Positions 19,060-30,477 are shown, counted from the first letter of the stretch. The stretch: DNA of 31,421 bases from Chromera velia (GCA_018398765.1 JAHBMJ010001516.1:2501-33921); one strand, 5' to 3'. Numbers and translations are program-made. Notes: generated from the sequence alone by a model not told the origin.

Positions 19060-21712
19060 CTAGCTAGGCGGCTGGAAAAGCACTGGGGGCGGACTGCCTG
19101 GCGGCCGCGTTGTAGCAGGGGGTGCTCCATGTGCCGGCGGGGGGGCAGGTCTTGCGTTTGAATTTCCCGGGGGTCCCGGTTGGCCCCTTGCTCGTACTGT
19201 TGACGAGGGGGGCGGAGGGGGCGGTGGAACCTGCAGTGGAACTGGACGTGCGATTGCGACTTTGGGTATGGGGGGTCTCTGGGGGGCTGTTGCAGGGGGC
19301 TGCTGCGACGGCACGGAGACAAATTGACCCGACGTTCCCCCTGATGGTCCCCGGGGTTGCGAAGAGTTAGCAGCAGTGGCTGGGTGGGTGGGTGAGGCTG
19401 CTTGTGAGTGAGGAGGGGGAGACGGAGAAGGGGATGAGAGCTGCGATGAAGGGGGAGGGCGGGCACTCACAATCCCATTCGGTCGGATCTGTGCGGGGGG
19501 TCGTTGTTGTGGATGTGCGGGTCCGTGAGCGGGGGCAGAGGCTGGTGCTGAGCCTGCATGTGAGGTTGCGGGTTGCGCTGCATCCGCTGAATTTTGAGAA
19601 GCACTCGCAGACTGGGGTCCCGTGGGCGTCTGCAACCGTACCTGGAGAGTGGTCAGGCGTTGTTTGACGGCATCTGAATCTCCCGGCAAAACAAGAAAAC
19701 TCTCCCACCGGCTATCGTCCTTAAGAAACCGGGACATATTGAAAGCCTTCCTACCAGGCATCCTCGCCTGGTGCTCTGGTGTCAACTCTACCCACTGCTG
19801 TAAGACAATCTCTCTCAAATTCACGATCTGTCCCGACAACAATTGAACGCTCTTGAAAGGCTCAAGGACGTTCGAAGAATTGTTCGGCCTGTACGTCTGA
19901 ACAAGCAAATCCTCTGTCACCCTATACATTTGCTGCGTCTGACCCACACCCCTTGCTGTACTGCTCCCTGCTCCTCCCCCCCCTCCCCCGGGCGCTTTGT
20001 GTTCCCCTCCCGAGGCAGAGCCAGAGGAAGCGGAGGGTTCCGCAGAGGAGGAATTTGTCGGGGGGGGGGACGGAGACGGAGAGGGGGGCTGAGACGGGGG
20101 GGAAGATCGTTGAGCTACTGCGGCTCCTGAAGAGGGCAAAGCAGCAAGCCCCCTCCCCGCTTCTTTGGTCTGTGGCTGCCCCTGGGGTTGCACATTCGGG
20201 GGGAACGGCCTGCTGGGTGGTGGCCCCGTCGGACGCTGCTCAGACTTCTCCTTGTCCTGCTGTGGGGGTCTGTTCTGGTTCGTTCCGGATGGCTGCGATG
20301 GTTGTGGCTGCACACAGCAAAGAGAGGCCAAAGGAAGTGGATGGAGGAAGAAGAGCACATGCATGCACCCGGGGCAGAAGAGCATAAAGAGGAAGAGAAA
20401 AGCAAGGGAGGGAAGGGTGGGAGGAGAGGGAGAGAGAATACGAAAGAAAGGAAACGAAGACAGGGAGGGCGGGAGGAAGAAATGAATGCCCCTTTCAGAC
20501 TGTAAAACTTCGGCAGCATGCAACTGCAACGCAACAAGAATGACAGGAAATACACAGGTACCGCTCTGTGCTATGCTGCAAGACTATAGGCTCCTTGGTT
20601 GTCTGCCCGTCCAATTGGCACAGCAGCGCTCAGACTGCTGGGGCATAGGGGAATGTTTACGAGGAAATGGCGAGGCGCTTCTTGGCAAAGCAGGTGTGAT
20701 GCCGCAAGCAGATAAAACTGACAGAAAAAGAAAATGACAAATACATAGAGGGCCATGCCTCACACACCTGAGGAGCGGTTTGAGCGACAGGGCGCGGAGG
20801 GGGGGGTCGGAGATTTTCGAGCGACTGCAGAGGCGCATGGAAGGAACAGAGAGAGAAGAAGGGGGGAGGGGGGGACACACACGTCCGTACAGGCCGACGG
20901 ACAGGCAGGAGAATGCGTGCGCGAATCTTTTGATGCACACACAGAATCCAGGCAAAGAAAAGCGGCAGACAACTCAGATACAGAATTTCCTTTCTTTTCA
21001 GATCGACACAAATGCCGACTGGAACAGCCTCAGTCTCTCTCGCATATGCATGGAGACACGCGTTTTTGCGCGTTTTCGTTTGCCCCCAATTTGAATTTGT
21101 CGGTCTCCCTGACTCTCTCTCTCTCTCTCTCTCTCTCTGTTTCTTCGGCTTCGTGTAGCACAGCAGGCTTGCGTGCACTCACTGAGTGACTCAAACGAAC
21201 AAACAAACAAACAAAGAAGTACATGCATCATGTCGTCATCTCAACGGATCCTCTGTCAACACACACAACCCCCGAACGAACGAACACCCTTCCTTACCTT
21301 AGTGACACGCAGCGGACGCCGCATGCTGCCCTCTTGTCTCGTGATTCATCTTTTATCTCTCTCGCTCTCTGTCCCTCTGTCCATTCACCTGTTTAGGTGT
21401 CCGTCCTTCCATCTTTCTTTCTATCCTTCCGTCCTGTGTTTGTTTCTCTGCCTGCCTTCCTCTTCGTAGTTCAAAACTCTTCTTCCACCCGATTGCCATT
21501 TTGCTTTTGTGTCCCGCCTCTTGCACGCGATGTTTCTTCTTTCCAAACCCTCCTTCGCCCAAGTAAACAAAGAAAGAAAAACCATACAGCGTCTGTTCCA
21601 ATTCTCCTCTCTGACCCTTTCAAGCGCCGCCGCTTGTCTGCGTTTCTCTTGCACCTCCGCTGACAAATTGCCCTTCACGAATCTCCAAGCCATCAGAGCC
21701 TGCACAGACAGG

Positions 21713-21776
<64 letters not shown>

Positions 21777-23498
21777 AAGAGAAGGGTGCAAAAAAAGAGA
21801 GAGCCTCGCTCAAAATACGGAGGGAGGGAGGATAATCACTGGACGTGGCTTGATGAAGAGGCGAAATCTTCCTGTCGTTTGCCTTCCTCGGAATAGACAA
21901 ACAGGGCATCTTTCGGTCGGAAGCACCAGCAAGAAATACTTTCCATGTGCCACACATGCAGAGAAAGAATGGGAGAGATGCACAGGCAGCAACATGCAGC
22001 ACGCACACACACGCGCGCGCGAGAGAGAGAGAGACATCAGAAATCCATGGGAGGTCAATTTGGTTCTCAAACGGTAGGGAGCCACAACAACACGAGAAGG
22101 GAAACACATCGCTGCGAGATAAGAATAGACCAAAACGATATGCCTGCACACAAGCACAGGGATGTGTTTGAGCGCCATAACAAAAAAGGCCGTCTGACTC
22201 ACCGCTTCGGGTTCCAAAGGAGCCACCAGTCCCGCCTCCCCGAGGTCATCACTCACAGCATGATGACTCAAATTCACACCAGGCACAGGGACCTCTCCCG
22301 AGGCCTCCAACGAAGCTCCCACCCCAGACCCACAAACCCCTGCTGCATCCCCGGACGAAGAGGAAGAAGAAGACCCCGACTCCACCTGAGGAGGAGACGG
22401 AGACGGATTTCCTTTTACCTTGTGGCTTTGCCAGAGCAGCCATTCAGGTTCGGGGAGGGGGGGGAAGGGCCGATGCCTCTCGTGCGCCTTCTTCTGACTC
22501 TGTTCTGCCGAAGAGGACGCAGAGGAGGAGCAAGAAGACGCTCCTCCCGTTCCTTTTTCCTGTTCTCGGTCTGCCTGCGCCTGACGCGCAAGGGCTGGGA
22601 GTATCCTCTCGTCTGGAACCAGAGGAGACCTGAGGCGGGAAGCCACGGCGGCTCGGCAAGAACCTGCCGCGATCTGATGACCGAATCTCGAGGCCTCTGC
22701 CACTGCAAGCATACGCGCGGACGAACAAGAACTAAAATGCGTACGTATGTTCCTGGCATTTTTTGGGTTCGCGTCAGCAAGTGTTTTGAGAACCTGTCTT
22801 GAAGGCCGCGTCGAGTGCAGAGTCAACAACTGGGGCACAGCGTGTGAGAGGTCAGGTACAATGTGGGCCGACAGAGGAGACGGTATGGAGTGTTAGATCT
22901 AGAGCACCACAGTCTGTGAATTGTCAGAGAAGCTCGAAAGGTGGAGAAGCAAAGAGAAGCAAGCTTGAGTGACTGACGTTTCTCGGCCACAAGCGCGTGA
23001 TCACCGCTCCTAACGGCCTCAGATGACAAATAAGTCTGGTGGTACGGAAGGAGTGCGTCTACAAGATGCCCGAACGTGGGGGTGTCCCGCGAAAAGACCT
23101 CCAGGCCATCCATGAAGAGGTACCTCATGTCCTCTCTCTCCTTTTCTGCGCACCTGCAGAACAAAAAATGTGCAGGGAACGGGAAAAGGATGTCAAAAAT
23201 TTAGCAGGAAAGCGGCGCGAAACAAAAAAAAACGAATCGAGGGGGCATTCCGGACTGACAGTTTCCTTCTCTTTGCAAATTTGTTTTCGATTTCGGAGAG
23301 CCTCTTGAAGGCTTCAGAAAAGTCTGGAGGGATACCGGAAGTGTCCTGAGTCTTCTCCTCCTCTTTTTTGACAAGAGAGGAAACGCTGGAGGGGAGGCCA
23401 TTCTGAATCTGCTTCTGTCCCTCTGGAATGCGCTCTTCGTCTTTTCCAAGTCTGTCCGAAGTGGAAGGCGCAGATGTCTCTGTGCCATTTAACTGCAT
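19060..23498 (-). CDS. Proline-rich protein with GLTSCR1/BICRA-like domain (7 exons)
   Basis: Exons in transcript order are 23498-23260, 23153-22978, 22829-22794, 22702-22203, 21699-21616, 20824-20768 and 20307-19060, with phases 2,1,1,0,0,0 all agreeing. They give 779 residues. Residues about 88-160 read LFMDGLEVF...TPTFGHLVDALLPYHQTY and then a long helix, resembling the GLTSCR1 domain (D..T.F....DALLPYH) of BICRA/BICRAL, subunits that define the non-canonical BAF chromatin-remodelling complex. The middle (about 190-315) is Ser/Gly/Pro-rich and disordered. A helical basic segment follows at 318-345. The last exon is Pro/Ser/Ala/Gln-rich with one folded-looking island at about 491-592. Nuclear chromatin function is inference from the short domain match. 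The 36-base third exon (donor GTTCTC) is the least certain. Many of the Pro/Ser/Gly runs reflect microsatellite-like DNA. Confidence 0.65.
21114..21138 (+). repeat. (CT)n microsatellite in intron of the - strand gene
   Basis: A pure CT run lies inside the intron 20825-21615. An AAAC repeat lies close by at about 21196-21215. Confidence 0.85.
21715..21772 (+). repeat. (CA)n(GA)n microsatellite next to a splice acceptor
   Basis: On the - strand this reads as (TC)n(TG)n ending about 13 bases upstream of the acceptor for the exon starting at 21699. It therefore acts as, or lies beside, that intron's polypyrimidine tract. Confidence 0.85.
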
Positions 23499-24394
23499 TG
23501 CTGAAGGAAGGAATAACGTCTCTGAAAAGTAAGTGGGGGCTCAACAGAAGAGATAAAGATGATTCTTTTCGAAAAATCAAGAACTTCACAGAGCAATTGA
23601 TCCGGCTTTCTATCACGTAGAAAGTTTAGTTCGGCCTGCACAAATATGCACAAATCGTGCGTTTACTTTGAGCAAGCATCGCTCAGCTGACAGCACTTGT
23701 CGTGCAAAATCTCACATGCAGTTTCGACGAGTCATTCAAAAAAAGTGATTCAAGGCCCCGGAAAATTTGCGCGGGTGGCACGTTTCGCAAACTTTTCCCA
23801 TTCTGAACCGGTGCTGATAGGCGTTCGCACGAAGCTTCCTGCAGACCGATTCAGGAGACGGCTTTTTTTGAGGCTGTATGGATACGGCCATAGTTGACAT
23901 CACACGACGCAGTTTAATGTGCCGTTTGTGGACCCCACGAAGAATACCGACCGAGCGGGCATTGCATTGAGAACGTTCCGGTAGATGCTCTCGCAACGTA
24001 CAGGGAAAAGTAGACACTGTCCGTCGTCGCTTTACAATTTCAAACCAAAAGTTCGTTGCGCAATTTTCGTCTCTCAATTGAGCCGTCTCCTGACATTGTT
24101 CCTTACTTCTTTCTCTCGCTTGTTCGTAAACTATCTTCTCCAGTCTCCGACAAGCAATAGACGGTGATTCTACTGAAGTGCAAAGATGCAAGACACCTCC
24201 CGGCAGATGCACGAGGTTGCAGCAACCTTGAAAAAACGATCCGTCCCAGCAAAAGAAAAAGAAGACGAGAGGCAGACTGAGGCGGTCCGTCCACGGCTCT
24301 CTTTTCGTGTGTAGCTGCCTCTCTTCGTCTATGTGATGAGGCAAGCGAGCAAGGCACTGCGTGTACGCGCGTGAAAGAGCAACCGAGAGAGAGG

Positions 24395-24437
<43 letters not shown>

Positions 24438-24836
24438 ACCAGCCGTCCGTCCAGAGACGGACCGAGCTTGACTGTCCCTCCTGCATTGTTGTGCCCTCTT
24501 CATTTCTTTTTTCTTCCTTTCTCTTTCTCTTCCTCTCTTTCTATCTCTCGCCCTCTCCCTCACTCTCTCACTCACTTTGCTTTTTTCCTCTTCTCATTTG
24601 CTTTCTCTGCCACCTTCTTTCTCTGTCTCGCCCTCCCCCGCTCTCTATAGAGCATTTGTTTCCACGCTTCCGTCCCTACTTCATCGCCCGCTTTCCTGTT
24701 ACACACGTCGTCGGACCTTTCCTGTCCATTCTCTTCCTCTCATTCCTCGCTCCTTCCTCTGATTTGCATCCCGAAGAGAAGAGACACACAGAGCATAGAA
24801 AGACTTCAAAATGAGGGAACAAAAAAACAACAACAA
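23499..24836. promoter_or_regulatory. 1.3-kb region between divergent genes, with (GA)n
   Basis: The region lies between the start of the GLTSCR1-like gene (- strand, ATG 23498) and the start of the single-pass membrane protein gene (+ strand, ATG about 24837). It should hold both promoters. It includes a (GA)n run at about 24390-24434 followed by pyrimidine-rich DNA (24480-24770). A long - strand frame (24575-23736) spans the GA run but its protein looks like repeat translation plus random sequence, so I do not call it. Confidence 0.45.
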
Positions 24837-26978
24837 ATGTTTTCCTTTCCGCAGGCCTCCGACCCCCCCACGGCCTCTCACCCGAGTCCCGCGCTCTCTC
24901 CAAGGGGTGCTGCGAAGACCAAAGCAAGAACGGCCGCCACCAAGCAGACAGAGAAAAACAAAATCAGTGCGAAAATTGCAAAAGTCAGCATGTGGACGGG
25001 ATGCTGTTCTTTTCTCTTCCCTTCTTGACTCTTATCTTCTTCTACACGCTTTTTTTATTTCACGTTTTCCGATCCACTTGCACTCTTTCAAGTCGTTCTT
25101 TGTAGAATTGAAATCACTGTCTCACCTTATGCTTCTCCCGTCTCTCGCATGGTTTACAGAGAAGAAAACCCGGGGAAGAAACGGAAAAGAAGAAGAAGAA
25201 ACAGAGACAGGGATACAAGAAAGCGAGGATCATTTTAGAGATTTTCACAAAAGCGATCGATGTATTGAATTGACGTGTCTTTCGCTCTCCTTTTCTTTCT
25301 TGCAGGCAAAAAGGGCGCGCAGCTCCTCTTTCCGATTTCCTCTACTGGTGGCCCTTGCGGGCTTGATAGCGTTGATCGGCACAGGCGCTCTGTACGGACG
25401 GTCCCTCTGGGGGGGGGGCAGGGCGGGAGAAGGCGAGGTGGCTGTGGGGAAGAGGTCTGTCGCGGAGACGGAGGGTGTGACCTTTACGGGAGAGAATGCA
25501 GTCGACCATTTGATTGAGAAGCTCAAGGAGACGGCAACGATCGTGAGTGCTGAGGGATTCCCTGGGGAGACGGCACTCGAGGGAGCCGTGGGGTCTTCTC
25601 TGGCTTCAAAGTCTCCCGTCTCCTTTTTTGTGGTGGGAAATGTGAAGGAGGGAGTAGAGGAGACGGCAAGGCAGTTGAAGGAGGGAGACGGCCTGAATTG
25701 GGCCTCCTCATTGACGACGCACACGTTTGTGTATGGGAAGGGGAACGAGAAGGAGGACTTGACTTTTGGCGATGTCGTCGAGACGTTGTCCGAAAAAGTT
25801 AACAAGAATTCGAAGGGTACTGTGAACATTGTTGTTCTGACTGTACGAACAGAAGGAGGAGATATCGATAAGGTCGGTCAGTGCTGAGTTGTGGACTGTT
25901 CTTACTTTGTTCAGAGCTTTCGTAAAGGAAATCTTGCGTACATTCATTCCCTTCAGAGTCTCCACTGGCAGTGGAACGATTTGTCTCTCTCTGTTGTTGT
26001 GGTTGGAAGAATCCCGACTTCACGCACTCACGCAGAGCTCAAATGGTCTGTCCGTCTCTCCCAAATGCTCCCTTCCTCGATCCCTCCATGGCTCAGTCAA
26101 CAGTCACCTTCATTTCCTAGAGGCCCTCCACAATTAAAGTTAATGTCTTCTCTTCAAATGAGAGTACCGACCGGCCTACACTTCTTTGCGGGGTGTGTCA
26201 AAGGAAGACGAGTTTACTTACAAATGAAAGAAGACAGAATGAATGAAGTCATGAATGAAGATCAAATCCTCTCACTCACTCACTTATTTGTGCCTGCAGG
26301 CCTCTCATTTGAACAACCTCCACGTGCTGTCCTCCGTCCTGAAGTCGCACTCCTCCCGTAAGGGCAGTCCGCTCTCTGCCGTTGTGTTCATTGAGGACGC
26401 GCCTGTTTTCATCAGGGGCCTCAGAGAGAGGGTGGGCAATGCAGAGGAAGTCGAGGTCTTGCTGGATCAGGCAGCAAAAGACTGGACGCAGGGTCTGGAG
26501 ATGGCAGAGAGGGCAGGGAGGGGACCGACAGCGCTCTTGATGGGAGGGCAGGGGGCAAGCAAAGACACGTGGAGAAAGTTGAACGCTGTCGCTCTCGCAC
26601 AGAAACTACAGATGGTGATGGACAGGGAGCTGTCGGAGAGTCTGGAGAGTGTCAGGTGGGTGGGTTTGTCTTTGTGTCGACGCATAAGAAAAAGAAGAAG
26701 GAAAGGGAAGAGAAACAAGATGGCTTGATCGTCCGTTCCTCCCTCCCTCCCTCTCTCTCTCTCGTCTGTCTTTCTCTCGGCTGAGGGGGCAGTAGCCGTT
26801 TCTTACGCTAGTCGTGCACTCTTTTGCAAAGTCAGCTGCTCACAACTTCACCTTTTTCTTCGTTCCACAGTTTTCGCTCCCTCTTGGCTCTCAGGCGTGG
26901 TGGTGGTAGGTTTTTCGCGAGAAAGCTCTGTCTCCATGTGCGTACATGTGTGTATGTGCGTGTGTGTGTGTGTGTGTG

Positions 26979-27052
<74 letters not shown>

Positions 27053-27883
27053 CGCGCGTGCGTGCGTGTGCGTGCGTTTGTGAATGGGATTTTCTTTATG
27101 GCTGCATGTTTTCCATTTTCTGTGGGAGTCCATACAAACGCATATAAGTATGCTTGTACATGTCCATGTATGTCGGGCAGGCATGAGGTCTTCGAGAAGG
27201 CGAGGCTCACCCATGCCGAAGTCAAAGCTCTGCGCACGATCTTCGACAAACTGAGACCTTCAGCTACCGCAGCAGCCAAGAGCTCCATCCTGGGCTCCCA
27301 CTTCAGTCTCCAGTCAGCTGCCCGAGACGTTTTCGGAAAAGATTTTAGAGAATCTGTCCCGAAGAGCGCGCGTGTGCGTCTGGTGCTGGACGGTATTGAC
27401 ACGGTGATCTCAGAAAAGCTTTATGAGGTCACCGAGGCGTGGGACATCCGAATGATCTCCACAGCAACCAAGGCGTTCTTTGAAGAGGAAGGCGGAATCC
27501 TCCCCCCTGCATGTACCCTCCCCTCCCCCCCCTCTTTCCTCGCCCCCCACTTCCTTTCCATGAAAGCTGCTGAAACACTGAAAAAATTGGTTCGTGAGGC
27601 GATCGAAGAGGATGACGAAAAGAGCTTCGGGAGTGCTGAGGCAAAGAAGGGCAGTGGGGTGACTAGTGTTCTTGCAGGTCTAAGAAAGGGGGTGCTGAAA
27701 GAATTGGAGTCCGAGTTCGACACTCTGTTGAAGGCTCGAGCGGAGAAGAGGTCTCTTGATTTGATTGCATGCGCAGACGCTGAGAATGCATGGATCCCTT
27801 CTATCTCTGCCCTGCAGCGTCTTGAAGAGTCGTTTGAGAAGACGTTGAATGACGTGAAGAAAGAGGCTGCGGGAGAGCGTTGA
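24837..27883 (+). CDS. Single-pass (type II-like) membrane protein, 4 exons
   Basis: Exons 24837-24983, 25306-25872, 26300-26655 and 27181-27883 give about 590 residues, with phases 0,0,2 all matching. The start is uncertain: ATG 24837 is in frame, but the sequence after it is pyrimidine-rich and ends in GCAG, so the first exon could begin at 24855 with the true ATG upstream. A Lys/Arg-rich N-terminus (to residue 59) precedes one transmembrane segment at about 60-78; then a soluble domain. This has alternating strand-like and helix-like segments: VSFFVVG 154-160, THTFVYG 187-193, a helix 201-214, VNIVVLTVR 222-230, a helix 239-254, AVVFIED 265-271. A mixed alpha/beta, possibly nucleotide-fold-like domain is likely, but no Walker A motif is seen. 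The C-terminal 230 residues are mostly helical. The family is not recognised; see the finding on a possible LAP1-like fold. Confidence 0.65.
26952..27070 (+). repeat. (GT)n with GTGC interruptions, intronic
   Basis: About 120 bases of alternating GT with regular GC interruptions and a terminal GCGCGC stretch lie in the intron 26656-27180. The alternating purine-pyrimidine pattern is Z-DNA prone. Confidence 0.92.
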
Positions 27884-29570
27884 GTTTGGGTGAGAGACGC
27901 TAAGAGAAAACAAAAATGGAAACAGGGGCGAGGAGGGAGAAAACCGATGGTCCTGCTGTCAGAAAGAGAGAAGAAGAGATCGAGTTGCAGACGAATCTAT
28001 TTACTTCCACTTTTCTCCCAGAATGCAGGCTATATATTTAAGCTCATTGAAAGCATGGGGCTTTGTGACTTCCCCCATCTTTTCTCCTTTTAATTTGTCT
28101 TGGGAGCGATATAATTAATACATGCTTTTTTGCTTCTCAGTCCGTACAGACACAGAAAGAAAATCATGGCGAGACCATGGGACAGACGGACAGAGACATG
28201 GGTACGGACACTGTGTGCCCCTCATCAGCTACAAGCGGACAGAGGAAGAAGAGGCAATGAAGGAACAGAAGGAGTGAAAGAAGTGAGGAAGGAAGGGAGA
28301 ATGGGAGTACTTGAGTGAGTCTCTCAAGTCAGTGAGAGACTCCTCACTGACTCGCTGACCGACTTTCTGTCCATGTCTTCCCACTAGCCTCCCTCTCTCT
28401 TTGATTGTCTGAATGCCTTCTGGCGTTTTCCCCTTTCTCTGAAGGCTCGTCGGCCTCAGAGTCTTATTTTCTCTATTGCCTCTCCTCGGAGCAATTTGTG
28501 AAAGGGCACGGAAGAGAGCAGGAATGAAGGGAAAAAAAGAAAGCTTGCAACAAGACAGATGTCATCGAAGATCGACCACATTGAGAACACGCAGAAAGAA
28601 ATCGAACGGATCGATGGAGGACTGTTTTGTTTGTCGAGGGACATCAGTGAAGGCGCGAACTGAATTGTATTCTTGCAAGAATCATCCCTCCTTTCTTTGC
28701 TGGCACTTTGTTTGTCCAACCGACGCGCTTGGTTGTCACTCTTTTGTGATTTCTGTGCAAGGATGCACGCACACAATAGATGCATGCCCTTAATTTGCTC
28801 TGCATGTGCATTCCAACCCGGGTCAATCGATTGACTGCATGCCGTGTATTCATCGTGCAGTCAGTCGCTGCTTGCCTTTCTGTCTGTCAGTCTGTCTGCC
28901 TGCCTGTCTGTCTGACCGTTTCTTCATGGACAACTTGCCGAAGTTCCTCACTGAGTGTCTGTCTGCATGACCATCCGTCCGTCCGTCTTTCATTCCATTT
29001 CTCTCACCTCCTGCCGCATCTGTCCCCATCTGCGTTCGTGTATTTGCATCATTGCGTGTCTGCGTATCAGTGTAAGAGAAGAGATGTGCAGACTCTCAAA
29101 GTGCGTCCGCATTCCACATGCAGTGAACTCGTTTTTATCGATCTGCATCTCTCACTCAATCGTCACAAGCAGGGGCGGTATTACGCCGACATCAAGACTG
29201 CCAGTGACTTTAAATGATACGAATCAAGTTCATAGATGAAGTAACGATTCAAGTTCCGAGTCAATCGAGTTCATACTAAGCATGCATGGATAAAACCATC
29301 GGTAGATTCCTAGGTAGATTCGGTACATGCATGCCACATGGAAGTGAGACCTGACCCTATAGCTACCTATAGCTACAGTTAGGACTGATCTAGCTCTATA
29401 GATTCCCTAGCTACTAAATTTAATTTTATGCAGATCTAGCATGATCTACCTATTCATGCAATGAGGCTAAGTTGAATAAGCTAGACAATGAATCTACTCA
29501 TAGGTCTACAGGATTACATTGTGTTCGGGGCCGTAGCCCTGGACCTGCGTGCCAGTTATCTGACATCCGC
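27884..29570. other. Gene-free region after the single-pass membrane protein gene
   Basis: I see no convincing gene. A small frame at about 28500-28663 encodes a short helical segment (M S S K I D H I E N T Q K E I E R I) but has no supporting splice partners. A second copy of the palindrome GTCAATCGATTGAC is at 28822-28835. GTCT-type repeats occur at about 28875-28915. AT-rich DNA starts near 29220. Confidence 0.5.
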
Positions 29571-29577
29571 CTTGCAC

Positions 29578-29617
29578 TATATATATATATATTTATATAT
29601 ATATATATATATATTTA
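29578..29617 (+). repeat. (AT)n microsatellite
   Basis: A TA run with two TTTA interruptions lies in an AT-rich gene-free block. Confidence 0.9.
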
Positions 29618-29860
29618 TGTACATTACTCCACAGCATGCACGCATACATGCAACGACATATCCCATCACGACACATGTATATAGAATTAACACTAGAAAT
29701 AAAATAGAATATTATAAAAAGTTATTTAAAACTTCCAGAAAAATTTAAACTAAATTGGGTTTTGAAGTTTACTAAACTTTTAAAAATTAAACTAGAAATT
29801 AAATTTGAATATAAATTTTTATGTATATGACATATAAAGAACTATAGACTTAGTAGCAGC

Positions 29861-29929
29861 ACTGGCAGGGGGCACCGTTATACCAAGTGGGGTAAAAGAC
29901 GTTCGTCGTTCATATGCGAACCTGCCAGT
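29861..29929. other. Composite inverted repeat, possible structured RNA or foldback element
   Basis: The 9-bp arms ACTGGCAGG (29861-29869) and CCTGCCAGT (29921-29929) are perfectly complementary. The spacer holds a short TACC/GGTA pair (29881-29884 with about 29891-29894) and a GTTCG/CGAAC hairpin (29901-29905, 29917-29921; the last base overlaps the outer arm). The arrangement is a closing stem with two inner hairpins. No known RNA family was recognised. Confidence 0.35.
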
Positions 29930-30459
29930 TTCATGTAGAAAGTCAAAAGGCTTGCGGCTCGAGAAGTAGAAGAGTTTAAAAAAAAAAAAAATAATTGATT
30001 TAGGATTGATTGACTGACAGATCCCTTTTTCTTTCCCTTTTCTAATATTAAACGCAAACATTCCCTTGCCTAACGTTAGGAGTATCTGTAACTGAATAAG
30101 GATAAAGATGCCGCATTATAGTCATAGTCACTCAGTGTCTAGTGGCAATCGCTGCCAAAACCTAGTTTGCTGTTCAGCTCTGTCCCTAGCTCTGTCCCAC
30201 TGGAATGAATGCTAGAATGAATGTGCCATGTGGCCTGTAATAGGCCCTGTATATGGGAAAGTGGGACAAAATCAAGTCATGCTCATGTACCTCGACATCT
30301 TCTGCGCACAGCGTGAAGCCGCTTCAACTGCACGCCGCAGTGTGCCCTTATTCATACCTCTACAGAATCTGAAGCCCCCGCCAAATCGATAAACTCGGAA
30401 TGGAAGAGGCAACAAGGCTTGCTGCTTGCAGACTCAACGCCTTCCGCCCACTAGAACCA

Positions 30460-30477
30460 TCCGGTGTCAACACCGGA
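30460..30477. other. Perfect hairpin with TCAA loop
   Basis: TCCGGTG (30460-30466) and CACCGGA (30471-30477) pair fully around a four-base TCAA loop. It lies within a short open frame (ATG about 30401, 52 codons) that I cannot assign. Confidence 0.4.

Noticed and set aside
23736-24575. 279-codon - strand frame
   Set aside because: Its first third is translated GA/CT repeat, the rest lacks any recognisable domain and no splice signals support it. It overlaps the presumed divergent promoter.
26872-26910. Possible small exon after the CCACAG before the GT repeat
   Set aside because: No donor gives a phase compatible with the exon at 27181, whereas 26655 joins it directly in phase.
28500-28663. 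Short frame with a helical segment around the ATG at 28559
   Set aside because: About 55 codons, no clear acceptor or donor and no family match; could be chance.
28780-29217. 145-codon + strand frame
   Set aside because: Starts in a GTCT repeat and shows no domain or consistent codon pattern.
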